This document shows, in pieces, positions 27,091 to 34,562 of a stretch of DNA of 36,145 bases (the stretch's first letter is position 1; each line of letters opens with the position of its first letter). The translations under genes were made by a program, and so were the position numbers. Origin of the DNA: Halalkalibacter urbisdiaboli (GTDB lineage: Bacteria; Bacillota; Bacilli; Bacillales; Bacillaceae_D); assembly GCF_002156385.1 (NCBI RefSeq), contig NZ_MVJM01000001.1, positions 1,330,740 through 1,366,884 on the forward strand, in the 5' to 3' direction. The notes beneath the pieces were generated by a model. The model was not told the origin of the DNA. It ran no database searches and was given only the letters and a program-made list of their open reading frames with translations.

Positions 27091-27117
27091 CTTCTAAGGA
27101 TAGTAGAGGTGTGGTGT

Positions 27118-28002
27118 ATGATCAATGCAAGGCAGTTAACAAAGACATTTAAAAACGGGAAAGGGATTTCAGATGTATCTTTTTCGATTGCAGAGGGAGA
27201 AGTGTTTGGTTTTTTAGGACCAAACGGAGCAGGAAAGTCAACCACAACAAGACACCTAATGGGATTTTTGAAGCCGGATAAAGGTTCAGCCCAAATTCAC
27301 GGCCTAGATTGTTGGATTGAAGCACCTAAAGTACAAGAGGTTGTTGGTTACTTACCAGGAGAAATTGCTTTTTTCGATGATATGACCGGGACACAGTTTC
27401 TTGATTTCATCCAAAGCATGCGGCAATTAATGAATCTAAAGCGTAAAAAGGATTTAATTGAACGTCTAGAGCTTGATATACACACACCAATAAGGAAAAT
27501 GTCAAAAGGAATGAAACAAAAAGTAGGAATCGTAGCTGCTTTTATGCATGATCCGGCAGTCTATCTTCTTGATGAACCAACATCAGGTCTTGACCCACTT
27601 ATGCAGCAACGCTTCGTAGAATTAATTCTAGAGGAAAAATCACGTGGAAAAACAATTTTTATGTCTTCTCATATGTTTCAGGAGATTGAAAAAACATGTG
27701 ACAGAGTCATGATTATCAAAGACGGTCAAATTGTCGAAAATGACCAAATTGACACAATCCGAAAAAAACAACGCAAAACTTTTCATGTATCTGTTGCAAC
27801 TGATTCAGATCTTAACAAAATCTTAACCAGTTCTTTTCCTACAAAAAGATTACACGATCGAGCGATTGAAATTATTGTTCAAGGAAATATGAAGGAGTTT
27901 TTACAATTACTTCATTCTTGCGATGTATCCGATCTTTCTATGCAAGCAGAAAGTCTAGAAAACATCTTTCTAGGCTACTATGGAAAGGAGCAAGAACAAT
28001 GA
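27118..28002 (+). CDS. ABC exporter ATP-binding protein
   Basis: A 294-residue ATPase of the CcmA/drug-export type. Walker A is GPNGAGKST, the signature region is MSKGMKQK, and Walker B is VYLLDEPTSGLDP. A C-terminal accessory domain of about 80 residues follows. GAGGTG lies 6 nt before the ATG at 27118; a GTG three codons earlier is less likely. The stop overlaps the next gene's start (ATGA). With the membrane partner it forms an exporter of unknown substrate, regulated by the divergent TetR. Confidence 0.92.
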   Translation: MINARQLTKTFKNGKGISDVSFSIAEGEVFGFLGPNGAGKSTTTRHLMGFLKPDKGSAQIHGLDCWIEAPKVQEVVGYLPGEIAFFDDMTGTQFLDFIQSMRQLMNLKRKKDLIERLELDIHTPIRKMSKGMKQKVGIVAAFMHDPAVYLLDEPTSGLDPLMQQRFVELILEEKSRGKTIFMSSHMFQEIEKTCDRVMIIKDGQIVENDQIDTIRKKQRKTFHVSVATDSDLNKILTSSFPTKRLHDRAIEIIVQGNMKEFLQLLHSCDVSDLSMQAESLENIFLGYYGKEQEQ

Positions 28003-28802
28003 ACCTTACATTATATAAACAAATGATGAAAGCTTCTACAAAAAGCATTTTAGGCTATGGAATCGGTTCAGGCCTTTATATTTTAATGGTTATATCTATC
28101 TTCCCAAGCTTTGCAGATTCAGCTGAATTCCACCAGCTATTAGATCTATATCCTGAATCGTTATTAGCTGCTTTCGGAATTGAAGGTCTTAGTGAATTAA
28201 GTGATTTCTTAGCTGGACAATATTACGGAATGATTTACTTACTTCTTTTATCAATTTTCACTATTACGACTTCAACGAAATTAATCGCTCGGTTCGTTTC
28301 ACAAGGATCTATGGCATTTTTATTAGCGATACCGATATCTCGTAAACAACTTGCTTTAACACAGTCTGCTGTTCTTCTATCAGGTATCTTCCTCATCACG
28401 TTCATTTCGTATTTGTTTACATGGTTAGGACAATTGCTATTTTTAGAAAAACTCGCTTTACAAACTGGACCATTTTTAATGATGAATATAGTCGGGATTT
28501 TGTTGTTTGTTTCGATTAGTAGCTATTGTTTTCTGTTCTCAACTATTTTCTCGGATGATAAAAAGGCAATTGGCTATTCGGCAAGTGTAACGGTTCTTTT
28601 ATATAGTCTCGATTTATTAGGGAGGCTTTCAGATAAATTTGAGTTCATGCGTTCTTTAACCTTCTTCTCTCTTTTTAATCCTTCTGGAATAGCAAAAGGA
28701 GAGGAAGAATGGCTAGTGTCCATTTTAATTTATCTAATTAGCTCAGTTATTTTATATACAATAGCAATCTATCACTTCATAAGGCGTGACCTTCCTTTAT
28801 AA
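27999..28802 (+). CDS. ABC-2 type exporter permease
   Basis: A 267-residue membrane protein with about six helices. The N-terminal helix starts near 18, and the sequence IARFVSQGSMAFLLAIPISRKQLALTQ is the usual ABC-2 coupling region. The ATG overlaps the ATPase stop by 4 bp and AAGGAG lies 9 nt upstream, so the pair is translationally coupled. No signal peptide. The substrate is unknown; such TetR-controlled pairs are often drug or peptide exporters. Confidence 0.88.
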   Translation: MNLTLYKQMMKASTKSILGYGIGSGLYILMVISIFPSFADSAEFHQLLDLYPESLLAAFGIEGLSELSDFLAGQYYGMIYLLLLSIFTITTSTKLIARFVSQGSMAFLLAIPISRKQLALTQSAVLLSGIFLITFISYLFTWLGQLLFLEKLALQTGPFLMMNIVGILLFVSISSYCFLFSTIFSDDKKAIGYSASVTVLLYSLDLLGRLSDKFEFMRSLTFFSLFNPSGIAKGEEEWLVSILIYLISSVILYTIAIYHFIRRDLPL

Positions 28803-28841
28803 TTCAAGAAGAAATCACTTTAGTTTCGTATGTAATTTCAC

Positions 28842-28876
28842 AGTGTCCTAAGGGCAGAATCACCCTAATGGACACT
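28842..28876 (-). terminator. Hairpin at the end of the 98-residue gene
   Basis: AGTGTCC (28842-28848) pairs with GGACACT (28870-28876), with an inner AGGG/CCCT. It includes the stop codon of the minus-strand gene. The U-run is weak on both strands. Its arms resemble those of the hairpin at 31779. Confidence 0.5.
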
Positions 28877-29171
28877 AATGAACAAACACTTGCTTAAATT
28901 GTATATCAGTAGATTCGATTCCTAATTTATCAAGGAACTCATACACATCCTTAAACGTATCAACAGGATACTGTGTATTACACATATTTGTAGCTTGATC
29001 TAAGTTTTGCTTAAAATCATCATTTGTTAATAAATCTTGTTTCAACTGAAAAATTACTTTTAAAATTTCTTCATCTTTTTCAAACGTTACAAGACCATCA
29101 CGTTCATTGAAATAAACAATCAAAGGTACTTGGGTATACGGATGAACAAAATGTGCTTTATATAGGTTCAT
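28875..29171 (-). CDS. Hypothetical protein (98 residues)
   Basis: A soluble 98-residue protein that I do not recognise. It starts with beta-like MNLYKAHFVHPYTQVPLIVYF and continues into helices with acidic character (FEKDEEILKVIFQLKQDLL). A GGGGGGAAAGAGG ribosome site stands before the ATG. It is alone on the minus strand between the ABC exporter and the mpsC leader. No link to either is evident. Confidence 0.65.
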   Translation of the reverse strand: MNLYKAHFVHPYTQVPLIVYFNERDGLVTFEKDEEILKVIFQLKQDLLTNDDFKQNLDQATNMCNTQYPVDTFKDVYEFLDKLGIESTDIQFKQVFVH

Positions 29172-29280
29172 GCCTCTTTCCCCCCTTTTCTTCTTATCTA
29201 TTACTATACAAACTTTAGGACGAGAATCAAGTTTAATGTTTCAGACACTGTCTATTAAAATGCTATTGTGCAAATAGAGA

Positions 29281-29309
29281 TTGACAATTCCCTAATTTAC
29301 ACTTATAAT
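29281..29309 (+). promoter_or_regulatory. Perfect consensus sigma-A promoter
   Basis: TTGACA (29281-29286), 17 bp, TATAAT (29304-29309): every base agrees with the consensus. Transcription would start near 29316, about 200 nt before the mpsC-like gene. A promoter this strong with a downstream terminator implies control by premature termination. Confidence 0.9.
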
Positions 29310-29315
29310 TATTGT

Positions 29316-29490
29316 AACAAATTATCGTTCCGAAACTTCTTATGTAAGTTCTTTCTTTTTCATAATTACCAGCATCGTATGACTGAAAGATATCTCTTGC
29401 AGGCATAAAATGAGGGTAATTGTTATTAAGGAAAGAATTGATGTAAAATGGTCGGTATACCTTCTTATATATAATGGGTATACCTTTTTT
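29316..29490 (+). ncRNA. Candidate structured leader RNA / attenuator of mpsC-sbtA
   Basis: Between the perfect promoter and the first gene lies about 175 nt with ordered pairing. AACTT/AAGTT (29334-29350) forms a small hairpin. AATTACC (29364-29370) pairs with GGTAATT (29415-29421). This encloses an internal loop and the hairpin TATG-A-CTG-A-AAGA (29378-29390) with TCTT-G-CAG-G-CATA (29395-29407), where two A/G mismatches face each other symmetrically. The end is an intrinsic terminator: GGTATACC at 29454-29461 and 29477-29484, followed by six T's. It fits no riboswitch class I recognise. A stand-alone small RNA is the alternative. Confidence 0.6.
29454..29490 (+). terminator. Terminator ending the leader RNA
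   Basis: The self-complementary word GGTATACC occurs twice (29454-29461, 29477-29484) with a 15-nt AT-rich loop and is followed by TTTTTT, just 24 bp before the mpsC-like start. The loop contains a TATAAT (29470-29475), so an operator or internal promoter reading is possible, but no -35 fits. Confidence 0.7.
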
Positions 29491-29513
29491 ATTGCTTGGA
29501 AAGGAGACCTCTG

Positions 29514-29891
29514 ATGAACAACACCAACATGACTAAAGGACAACTCGAAGCTGATATTAGTAAAGCATTAACGCAATGGGAAAAAGAATATTTAGGTAGA
29601 GGACCTTTACAAGTTAAAACTGATATTTTGAGAAATTTAATTATCGTTCAGTTAAAAGGGATTTTAACCCCAGCTGAAAAGTCTGTCGCTACAACAGCCT
29701 CAGGAATTTCATCTGTTAAATCAATACGTTCCGAGTTAATCGAGTCGGGTAGTGACCAGTTAAAAGAACTGATAACTAACCTTACAGGTATTTCGACGAA
29801 TAGTTTCCATACTGACATTAGTACTATTACAGGTGAACGTATTATCATTTTTACAATGGAAGAACAGCTTGAACAAAAACTAAACATATAA
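29514..29891 (+). CDS. MpsC-like protein (DUF2294)
   Basis: A 125-residue soluble protein of the DUF2294 family, named MpsC after the third gene of the S. aureus mpsABC locus. MpsAB is a bicarbonate/membrane-potential system; MpsC itself has no settled function. The typical flow is visible: EADISKALTQWEKEYLGRGP, then KTDILRNLIIVQLKG, LTPAEKSV, and near the end HTDISTITGERIIIFTM. AAGGAG lies 7 nt before the ATG at 29514; a TTG six codons upstream overlaps it. The SbtA-like gene follows after 103 bp with a terminator in between. Confidence 0.82.
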   Translation: MNNTNMTKGQLEADISKALTQWEKEYLGRGPLQVKTDILRNLIIVQLKGILTPAEKSVATTASGISSVKSIRSELIESGSDQLKELITNLTGISTNSFHTDISTITGERIIIFTMEEQLEQKLNI

Positions 29892-29932
29892 CACCCTATT
29901 GGGAGATTGCTCTTTCAGAAATGGAAGACGAT

Positions 29933-29971
29933 AAACCAGCTTTCACGTCACGACGTAAAGCTGGTTTTTTT
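29933..29971 (+). terminator. Terminator between mpsC-like and sbtA-like genes
   Basis: AAACCAGCTTT (29933-29943) pairs with AAAGCTGGTTT (29957-29967), extended by ACGT/ACGT past one bulge, then a run of T. It stands 23 bp before the sbtA-like ATG. Confidence 0.88.
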
Positions 29972-29994
29972 ATACGCAAAAGGAGGAATTTTGA

Positions 29995-31005
29995 ATGTTT
30001 GAAATGATTTTAAATTACTTTTTAACACCAGCCGTTTTATTTTTTGCAGCAGGATTAATCGCATCGATTTTACGCTCAGACCTAGAGATCCCTAAAAGCA
30101 TTAGCGATGCTTTAAGCCTTTACTTATTAATTGCCATCGGTCTAAAAGGCGGGATTGAATTATCCAAGTACCCATTAAGTGATCTTGTCCAACCAATAAT
30201 TGCAGCATTAATTTTAGGATGTTTTATCCCCTTTGTTGTTCTAGCTTTTCTAAGAAAAGCCTTAAAGCTCGATTTAAAAAATTCAGTCGCTCTAGCAGCA
30301 ACCTATGGCTCGGTGAGCATTGTCACATTCGGAGCAGGCCTTTCTTTTCTTGAGAATTTAAATGTGCCATACGAAGGGTATATGAGTGGATTAGTTGTTT
30401 TATTAGAAATACCAGCAATCTTTATTTCTCTTATGCTTCTTCATTTACTAAACAAACCAGCATCATATCAAGTTCCACACCAAAAAGTAGGGTTTGTTCA
30501 TTCTCTCCCTTCTTTATTAAATAAAGAGGTTTTAAAAGAAAGTCTTTTAGGTAAAAGTGTTTATGTATTAACGATTAGTTTATTCATCGGATACGCAACA
30601 GCTGGAACAAGTGTAGATATTATTAAGCCATTTTTTATTGACCTGTATCCAAGTGTGTTGATTTTGTTCTTATTAAATATGGGACTTGTCGCTGGACAAC
30701 AGCTTTCCGGCTTACGCGAACACGGTTTTCCTTTAATCGCATTCGGAGTTGCTATGCCGATTTTTAACGGAATTATCGGTGTCCTTCTCGCTGGACTAAT
30801 TGGACTTTCAGTCGGAGGGGCAACATTACTAGGAATTCTTGCAGCGAGTGCTTCCTATATAGCTGCTCCAGCTGCTATGCGGGCATCCGTACCTGACGCA
30901 AACCCATCGATTTATCTCGGGCTAGCTCTAGGAATAACCTTTCCATTTAATTTAGCAATCGGAATTCCTGTATTTTACACATTATCTCAATGGTTATTCA
31001 GTTAA
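29995..31005 (+). CDS. SbtA-like sodium-dependent bicarbonate permease
   Basis: A 336-residue membrane protein with about ten helices in two inverted halves, of the Sbt_1 family (PF05982). Cyanobacterial SbtA imports HCO3- with Na+. Shared features are the segment before the first half's end (GSVSIVTFGAGLSFLE) and the strongly conserved C-terminal APAAMRASVPDANPSIYLG, where SbtA has a near-identical run. The central cytoplasmic loop (about 155-195) is short compared with the cyanobacterial protein. AGGAGG lies 8 nt before the ATG. No sbtB neighbour is present; the MpsC-like gene takes that place. Confidence 0.87.
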   Translation: MFEMILNYFLTPAVLFFAAGLIASILRSDLEIPKSISDALSLYLLIAIGLKGGIELSKYPLSDLVQPIIAALILGCFIPFVVLAFLRKALKLDLKNSVALAATYGSVSIVTFGAGLSFLENLNVPYEGYMSGLVVLLEIPAIFISLMLLHLLNKPASYQVPHQKVGFVHSLPSLLNKEVLKESLLGKSVYVLTISLFIGYATAGTSVDIIKPFFIDLYPSVLILFLLNMGLVAGQQLSGLREHGFPLIAFGVAMPIFNGIIGVLLAGLIGLSVGGATLLGILAASASYIAAPAAMRASVPDANPSIYLGLALGITFPFNLAIGIPVFYTLSQWLFS

Positions 31006-31089
31006 ACTAGCGTAGCTATCTGAGCAGCCTAGACTACTACGTGAACACCCACTATTAGCAAATGAGATTAAAACTAAAAGCTTCCTAAT

Positions 31090-31345
31090 AGGGCACTGAA
31101 AAAGGATGGGTTTTCCTTTTTCAGTGCCCTTTAAGTAATGTGCGGAGCCGTTGCCTGGTTTTGAAAGCCCTGCTATGAGTGGTTTTCTCATAGCAGGGCG
31201 CGCAACGTGCGGAGCCATTACTTCCTCTTTGAGTTACAAGAAGTATTTTTTCAGTGCCCTGCTATGAGTGGTTTTCTCATAGCAGGGCGCGCAACGTGCG
31301 GAGCCATTACTTCCTCTTTGAGTTACAAGAGGTAGTTTTTCAATC
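31090..31345. repeat. Composite intergenic palindromic repeat, copy R5
   Basis: Module A (AGGGCACTGAAAAAGG with CCTTTTTCAGTGCCCT, 31090-31105 and 31115-31130) is followed by the start of module B (AAGTAATGTGCGGAGCC). This then joins a GTTGCC arm instead of the expected ATTACTT. Two tandem units follow, each with a 13-bp hairpin, a GCAAC arm, GTGCGGAGCC, ATTACTTC and module C (GAGTTACAAGARGTA). Confidence 0.75.
31167..31344. repeat. 89-bp tandem duplication inside R5
   Basis: Unit 1 is 31167-31255 and unit 2 starts at 31256. Both begin with the hairpin GCCCTGCTATGAG/CTCATAGCAGGGC and differ only near the end (AAGAAGTATTTTTTCAGTG versus AAGAGGTAGTTTTTCAATC). The near-identity points to a recent duplication or gene conversion. 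Confidence 0.85.
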
Positions 31346-31498
31346 CCCTCGAATAGCACCCTTTATCAATGCCCTCAAAATCAAACCTTCTAGGAAGCCT
31401 TTTTTATACTATGAATTCATCCCTTATTTACAAATCTAGAATAGGCGATCAGCTTTTCACATAATTATTTTATATAGATGAAGAAATGAGGTGTTGAA

Positions 31499-31765
31499 AT
31501 GTCTGATAACCAAATACCACAGCCATTAAAAAACGCTGGGCTGGCTGCAGTGTTGAGTGCGCTTTGGTGTGGCCTTGGACAAATTTATAACGGACAAATT
31601 GCAAAAGGAATTGCTTTTATGGTGATTCAATTTATTAATGCACTTCTATGTTTTATTATCATTGGATTTATTACCTATCCAATCATGTGGATTTGGGGAA
31701 TGCTGGATGCTTATCGTCAAGCCGAATTACTAAATCAGAAAAATTCAAGTCAGACTGATTTTTAA
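31499..31765 (+). CDS. Small TM2-like membrane protein
   Basis: An 88-residue protein with two membrane segments (about 14-35 and 40-62) joined by a short turn, with GLGQIYNGQIAKGI between them, as in TM2-domain and related small membrane proteins. The second helix ends in WIWGMLDAYRQAE, also typical. Function unknown. GAGGTG lies 5 nt before the ATG. Confidence 0.75.
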   Translation: MSDNQIPQPLKNAGLAAVLSALWCGLGQIYNGQIAKGIAFMVIQFINALLCFIIIGFITYPIMWIWGMLDAYRQAELLNQKNSSQTDF

Positions 31766-31778
31766 GTCGATTAACCAA

Positions 31779-31814
31779 GAGTGTCCCATTGACGTTTCAG
31801 CCTAAGGGACACTC
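31779..31814. terminator. Terminator-like hairpin between convergent genes
   Basis: GAGTGTCCC (31779-31787) pairs perfectly with GGGACACTC (31806-31814). Only a weak U-run (CATTTC) follows on the plus strand. Confidence 0.6.
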
Positions 31815-31824
31815 CATTTCAACC

Positions 31825-32748
31825 TCAAAACTTAAAGTAGCTTTGTAGAAAATAAAAAACACGTTCCCTAATTTGAGATGTCTCATTTAACAATTGATGC
31901 TTCGCGCCATCAATTAATATAATGTGCGAATTTGGGTAATGCTTTGCAAGAAAATCAGTATTGTAACGCCAATCAACCGTTGTATCATCATTCCCTTGAA
32001 TGACTAATATAGGTTGATATGAAGTTAATCGTTTGTTATTATTGGCAAACCATTCATACAGCGCTCCCACCCACGAGGTTGGGATTTTTTTATATTGTAA
32101 TGGATCTTGATTTGTAAATTGGTTATAGCTTTCATTCGATGTACTTTTTTTAATCGTTCGTTTTATCTCTTTTACAAATGGATTCAAAACGGTGTAAGCT
32201 AGCTTGGATGGATACCATAAATTTGATCTAATTAAAGGAGCAATAAGTGCCGTTTTCTCAAAAGTCATTGGATGGCGTTTTAAATAACTTAATGCATTTG
32301 CTGCTCCTGTACTGTGTGCAATACAATACCTTGGCTCTTTCGCCCCCAGTATAAATTTGTCAATAATCATTGATAAATCCTTTACATAATCATCGAAATT
32401 CAAGATCGATGCACGTTCCCCTTCTGACAATCCGTGCCCCTGCAGATCATAGGTAATCACGTGAACCTGATTGCTTGTTAAAAAATGAATGAGCTCACGT
32501 AAACAGCCACTATGATCATAATAGCCATGTAAGGCTAAACAAATGGCTCGTGGATTCATCGGCCGAAATGATTGAACAAATAGAGCCCCATTCAAACCCG
32601 TAATATATCCGGAATGATATTGGACCGGCATATCTAAGTTGTAAAAACGAAGATATTCATTAATCGCATTCGACTGTGTTTCTCGTTCCCAACTAAAAGC
32701 CACTTTATCCTTCATAATTTGTTGGATTGCGTGTTCAATGTTATTCAT
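31825..32748 (-). CDS. Alpha/beta hydrolase (monoglyceride lipase/lysophospholipase-like)
   Basis: A 307-residue serine hydrolase of the Hydrolase_4 type. The oxyanion region is HGYYDHSG, the block YDLQGHGLSEG is typical, and the nucleophile elbow reads AHSTGA, with Ala in place of the usual first Gly. The acid is probably D in QGNDDTTVDW and the histidine is in GAKHQLLNE. It probably acts on lipid esters; the substrate is not known. No signal peptide. The ATG at 32748 follows a modest AGGGGAG. Confidence 0.88.
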   Translation of the reverse strand: MNNIEHAIQQIMKDKVAFSWERETQSNAINEYLRFYNLDMPVQYHSGYITGLNGALFVQSFRPMNPRAICLALHGYYDHSGCLRELIHFLTSNQVHVITYDLQGHGLSEGERASILNFDDYVKDLSMIIDKFILGAKEPRYCIAHSTGAANALSYLKRHPMTFEKTALIAPLIRSNLWYPSKLAYTVLNPFVKEIKRTIKKSTSNESYNQFTNQDPLQYKKIPTSWVGALYEWFANNNKRLTSYQPILVIQGNDDTTVDWRYNTDFLAKHYPNSHIILIDGAKHQLLNETSQIRERVFYFLQSYFKF

Positions 32749-32853
32749 TTATTAACTCCCCTACTGAGATATTAAAACCATTATAGAAAAAATGAGCGAC
32801 AACTACAAAAAAGGACTACAAAGGCTCTCGCCACATGTAATCCTAATCTAAAC

Positions 32854-34167
32854 CTATTTATTTAAAACAACCTCTTTTTTAGCGTTTGAACCCGCAACTT
32901 GAATCCCTGTCGTTTCCTGAAAATCATATAAGCTTGATGGCATATCCGCAAATCTCTCCAGTTCATTATAGGCAGGAATCCCGTGGTAAGCCATGTCAAG
33001 ACCTTCTTCCTCTTCACGAACCGACGCTCGCAAACCAACTGTCGCTTGAGCAATTTTCGCAATCACGATTCCGCCAAGAAACCCCCAACAAGCAATCGTA
33101 ATTGCACCTAGCAATTGAACACCTAGCAGCGAAAAGCTACCTGTTGTAAATAATCCAGCATGTACATCGAATAATCCAACAGCAACCGTACCAAATACGC
33201 CATTTAAGCCGTGGACGGAAACAGCACCGACCGGATCATCAATCTTCATTCCATCAATAAGCAATGTGCCATAAACTACAATAGCACCACCAATGGCCCC
33301 AATTAAAATCGCGCTCCATGTATCAACGAAGGCACACCCCGCTGTTATCGCAACCAAACCTGAAAGCACTCCATTAATAGTCATACTCGGGTCAGCCTTT
33401 TGATACTTAAACATCGTTAGTAGTAGAGCCACAGTTCCACCACTTGCAGCAGCCATCATCGTATTTAAAGCAATGATTGCTAATGATGCATCCGAGGCAT
33501 CTAACGTACTTCCCGCATTAAATCCAAACCAGCCAAACCATAAAACAAATGCACCCGCAGAAGCTAAAGGTATATTACTCGGTGCAAATACGTTTGCACT
33601 TCCATCTGAATTAAAACGCCCTCTTCTCGGCCCTAGTATCCATGCCATCGCTAATGCAGCAAAGCCGCCCATTCCATGAATAACCGCCGAACCAGCAAAA
33701 TCCTGCATTCCTAATTGTGCTAACCATCCATTTTCACTCCATACCCAATGACCTGAGAGTGGATACACAATAAGCGTGATGAGAGCAGCAGTAATAATAT
33801 ATGCTTTGAAATTCATTCGCTCTGCTACTGCTCCAGAAATTATAGAAATACACGCAATCGCAAACCCCATTTGAAATAGAATAAATGCTTCACTCGGTAA
33901 TTCTAAACCAAGTTCAATTTGCCCTGGATTTGCAAATAAACTCGTTCCAATGAAGCCAAATGCGTCATCTCCAAACATGATCCCAAAACCGATTAACCAA
34001 AATGCAAGAGCACCAATCGTTAAATCAACAAAGATTTTCATTGTTATGTTAACCGCATTTTTTGTACGAACCAATCCTGCTTCAAGTAAGCTAAATCCAC
34101 CTTCCATAAAAATGACCATTGCTGCTGCAATGACAATCCATACCGTATTTAAATAAATTAGCTCCAT
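32854..34167 (-). CDS. amtB: Ammonium transporter AmtB/NrgA
   Basis: A 437-residue transporter of the Amt/Rh family with eleven membrane helices. Family segments are seen: FMEGGFSLLEAGLVRTKN near the start, GSAVIHGMGGFAALA with the first pore histidine, and SVHGLNGVFG with the second. The C-terminal cytoplasmic tail (about 385-437) is the GlnK contact region. AAAGGAG lies before the ATG, within the end of glnK; the genes are 6 bp apart. The order glnK-amtB is that of E. coli, the reverse of nrgA-nrgB in B. subtilis. Confidence 0.95.
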   Translation of the reverse strand: MELIYLNTVWIVIAAAMVIFMEGGFSLLEAGLVRTKNAVNITMKIFVDLTIGALAFWLIGFGIMFGDDAFGFIGTSLFANPGQIELGLELPSEAFILFQMGFAIACISIISGAVAERMNFKAYIITAALITLIVYPLSGHWVWSENGWLAQLGMQDFAGSAVIHGMGGFAALAMAWILGPRRGRFNSDGSANVFAPSNIPLASAGAFVLWFGWFGFNAGSTLDASDASLAIIALNTMMAAASGGTVALLLTMFKYQKADPSMTINGVLSGLVAITAGCAFVDTWSAILIGAIGGAIVVYGTLLIDGMKIDDPVGAVSVHGLNGVFGTVAVGLFDVHAGLFTTGSFSLLGVQLLGAITIACWGFLGGIVIAKIAQATVGLRASVREEEEGLDMAYHGIPAYNELERFADMPSSLYDFQETTGIQVAGSNAKKEVVLNK

Positions 34168-34173
34168 CCCCTG

Positions 34174-34533
34174 TTACTCCTTTCCCATTACTAAATCATC
34201 GACCGTTGTATCAGGTTCACCATTCCTAATATTATAGGCTTCATAAATCGGATACACGTATATTTTCCCATCGCCATTTTCACCAGTTTGGGCTGCATTC
34301 GTAATCGACTTAATTGTTAAATCAACCATATGATCCGATAGCACAATTTCTAGTTTCACCTTCGGATGGAGAGTTACTTTATAATTTTGACCTCGATAAA
34401 CACCTTTACCATCAGCTTCTTGACCTCTTCCAACAACTTGACTTACTGTAAAACCAGTAATACCTATTTCTTTTAAGTGTTTAATCGTTTCCGTTAATTT
34501 TTGTGGACGAATAATCGCTTCTATTTTTTTCAA
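34174..34533 (-). CDS. glnK: PII nitrogen regulatory protein GlnK
   Basis: A PII signal protein of 119 residues that binds ATP/ADP and 2-oxoglutarate and plugs AmtB. The start is KKIEAIIRPQKLTE and the T-loop is GRGQEADGKGVYRGQNYK, with Tyr at the apex region. The C-terminal signature GDGKIYVYPI is clear. The TTG at 34533 is the likely start, with GAGGT 7 nt upstream; 19 further open codons to an ATG at 34590 overlap the GlnR/TnrA box and do not look coding. Confidence 0.93.
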   Translation of the reverse strand: MKKIEAIIRPQKLTETIKHLKEIGITGFTVSQVVGRGQEADGKGVYRGQNYKVTLHPKVKLEIVLSDHMVDLTIKSITNAAQTGENGDGKIYVYPIYEAYNIRNGEPDTTVDDLVMGKE

Positions 34534-34562
34534 TTTCTTAACCTCACAAGTAGAATAATAGA

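Larger units (their letters stand above)
31006..31498. other. 493-bp gap after the sbtA-like gene
   Basis: No real gene. It is mostly composite repeat R5 (31090-31345) with an 89-bp tandem duplication. The remainder (31346-31498) leads into the TM2-like gene and shows no clear promoter. An open frame at 31254-31439 is made of repeat sequence. Confidence 0.7.

Noticed and set aside
29454-29484. Paired GGTATACC as a repressor operator around a promoter
   Set aside because: The TATAAT between them has no -35 at 15-19 bp, while the two words plus six T's make a good terminator; an operator role is not excluded but is the weaker reading.
31254-31439. A 61-codon open frame and a similar one at 3272-3466
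   Set aside because: Both are made of the palindromic repeat; their shared peptide comes from the repeat sequence.
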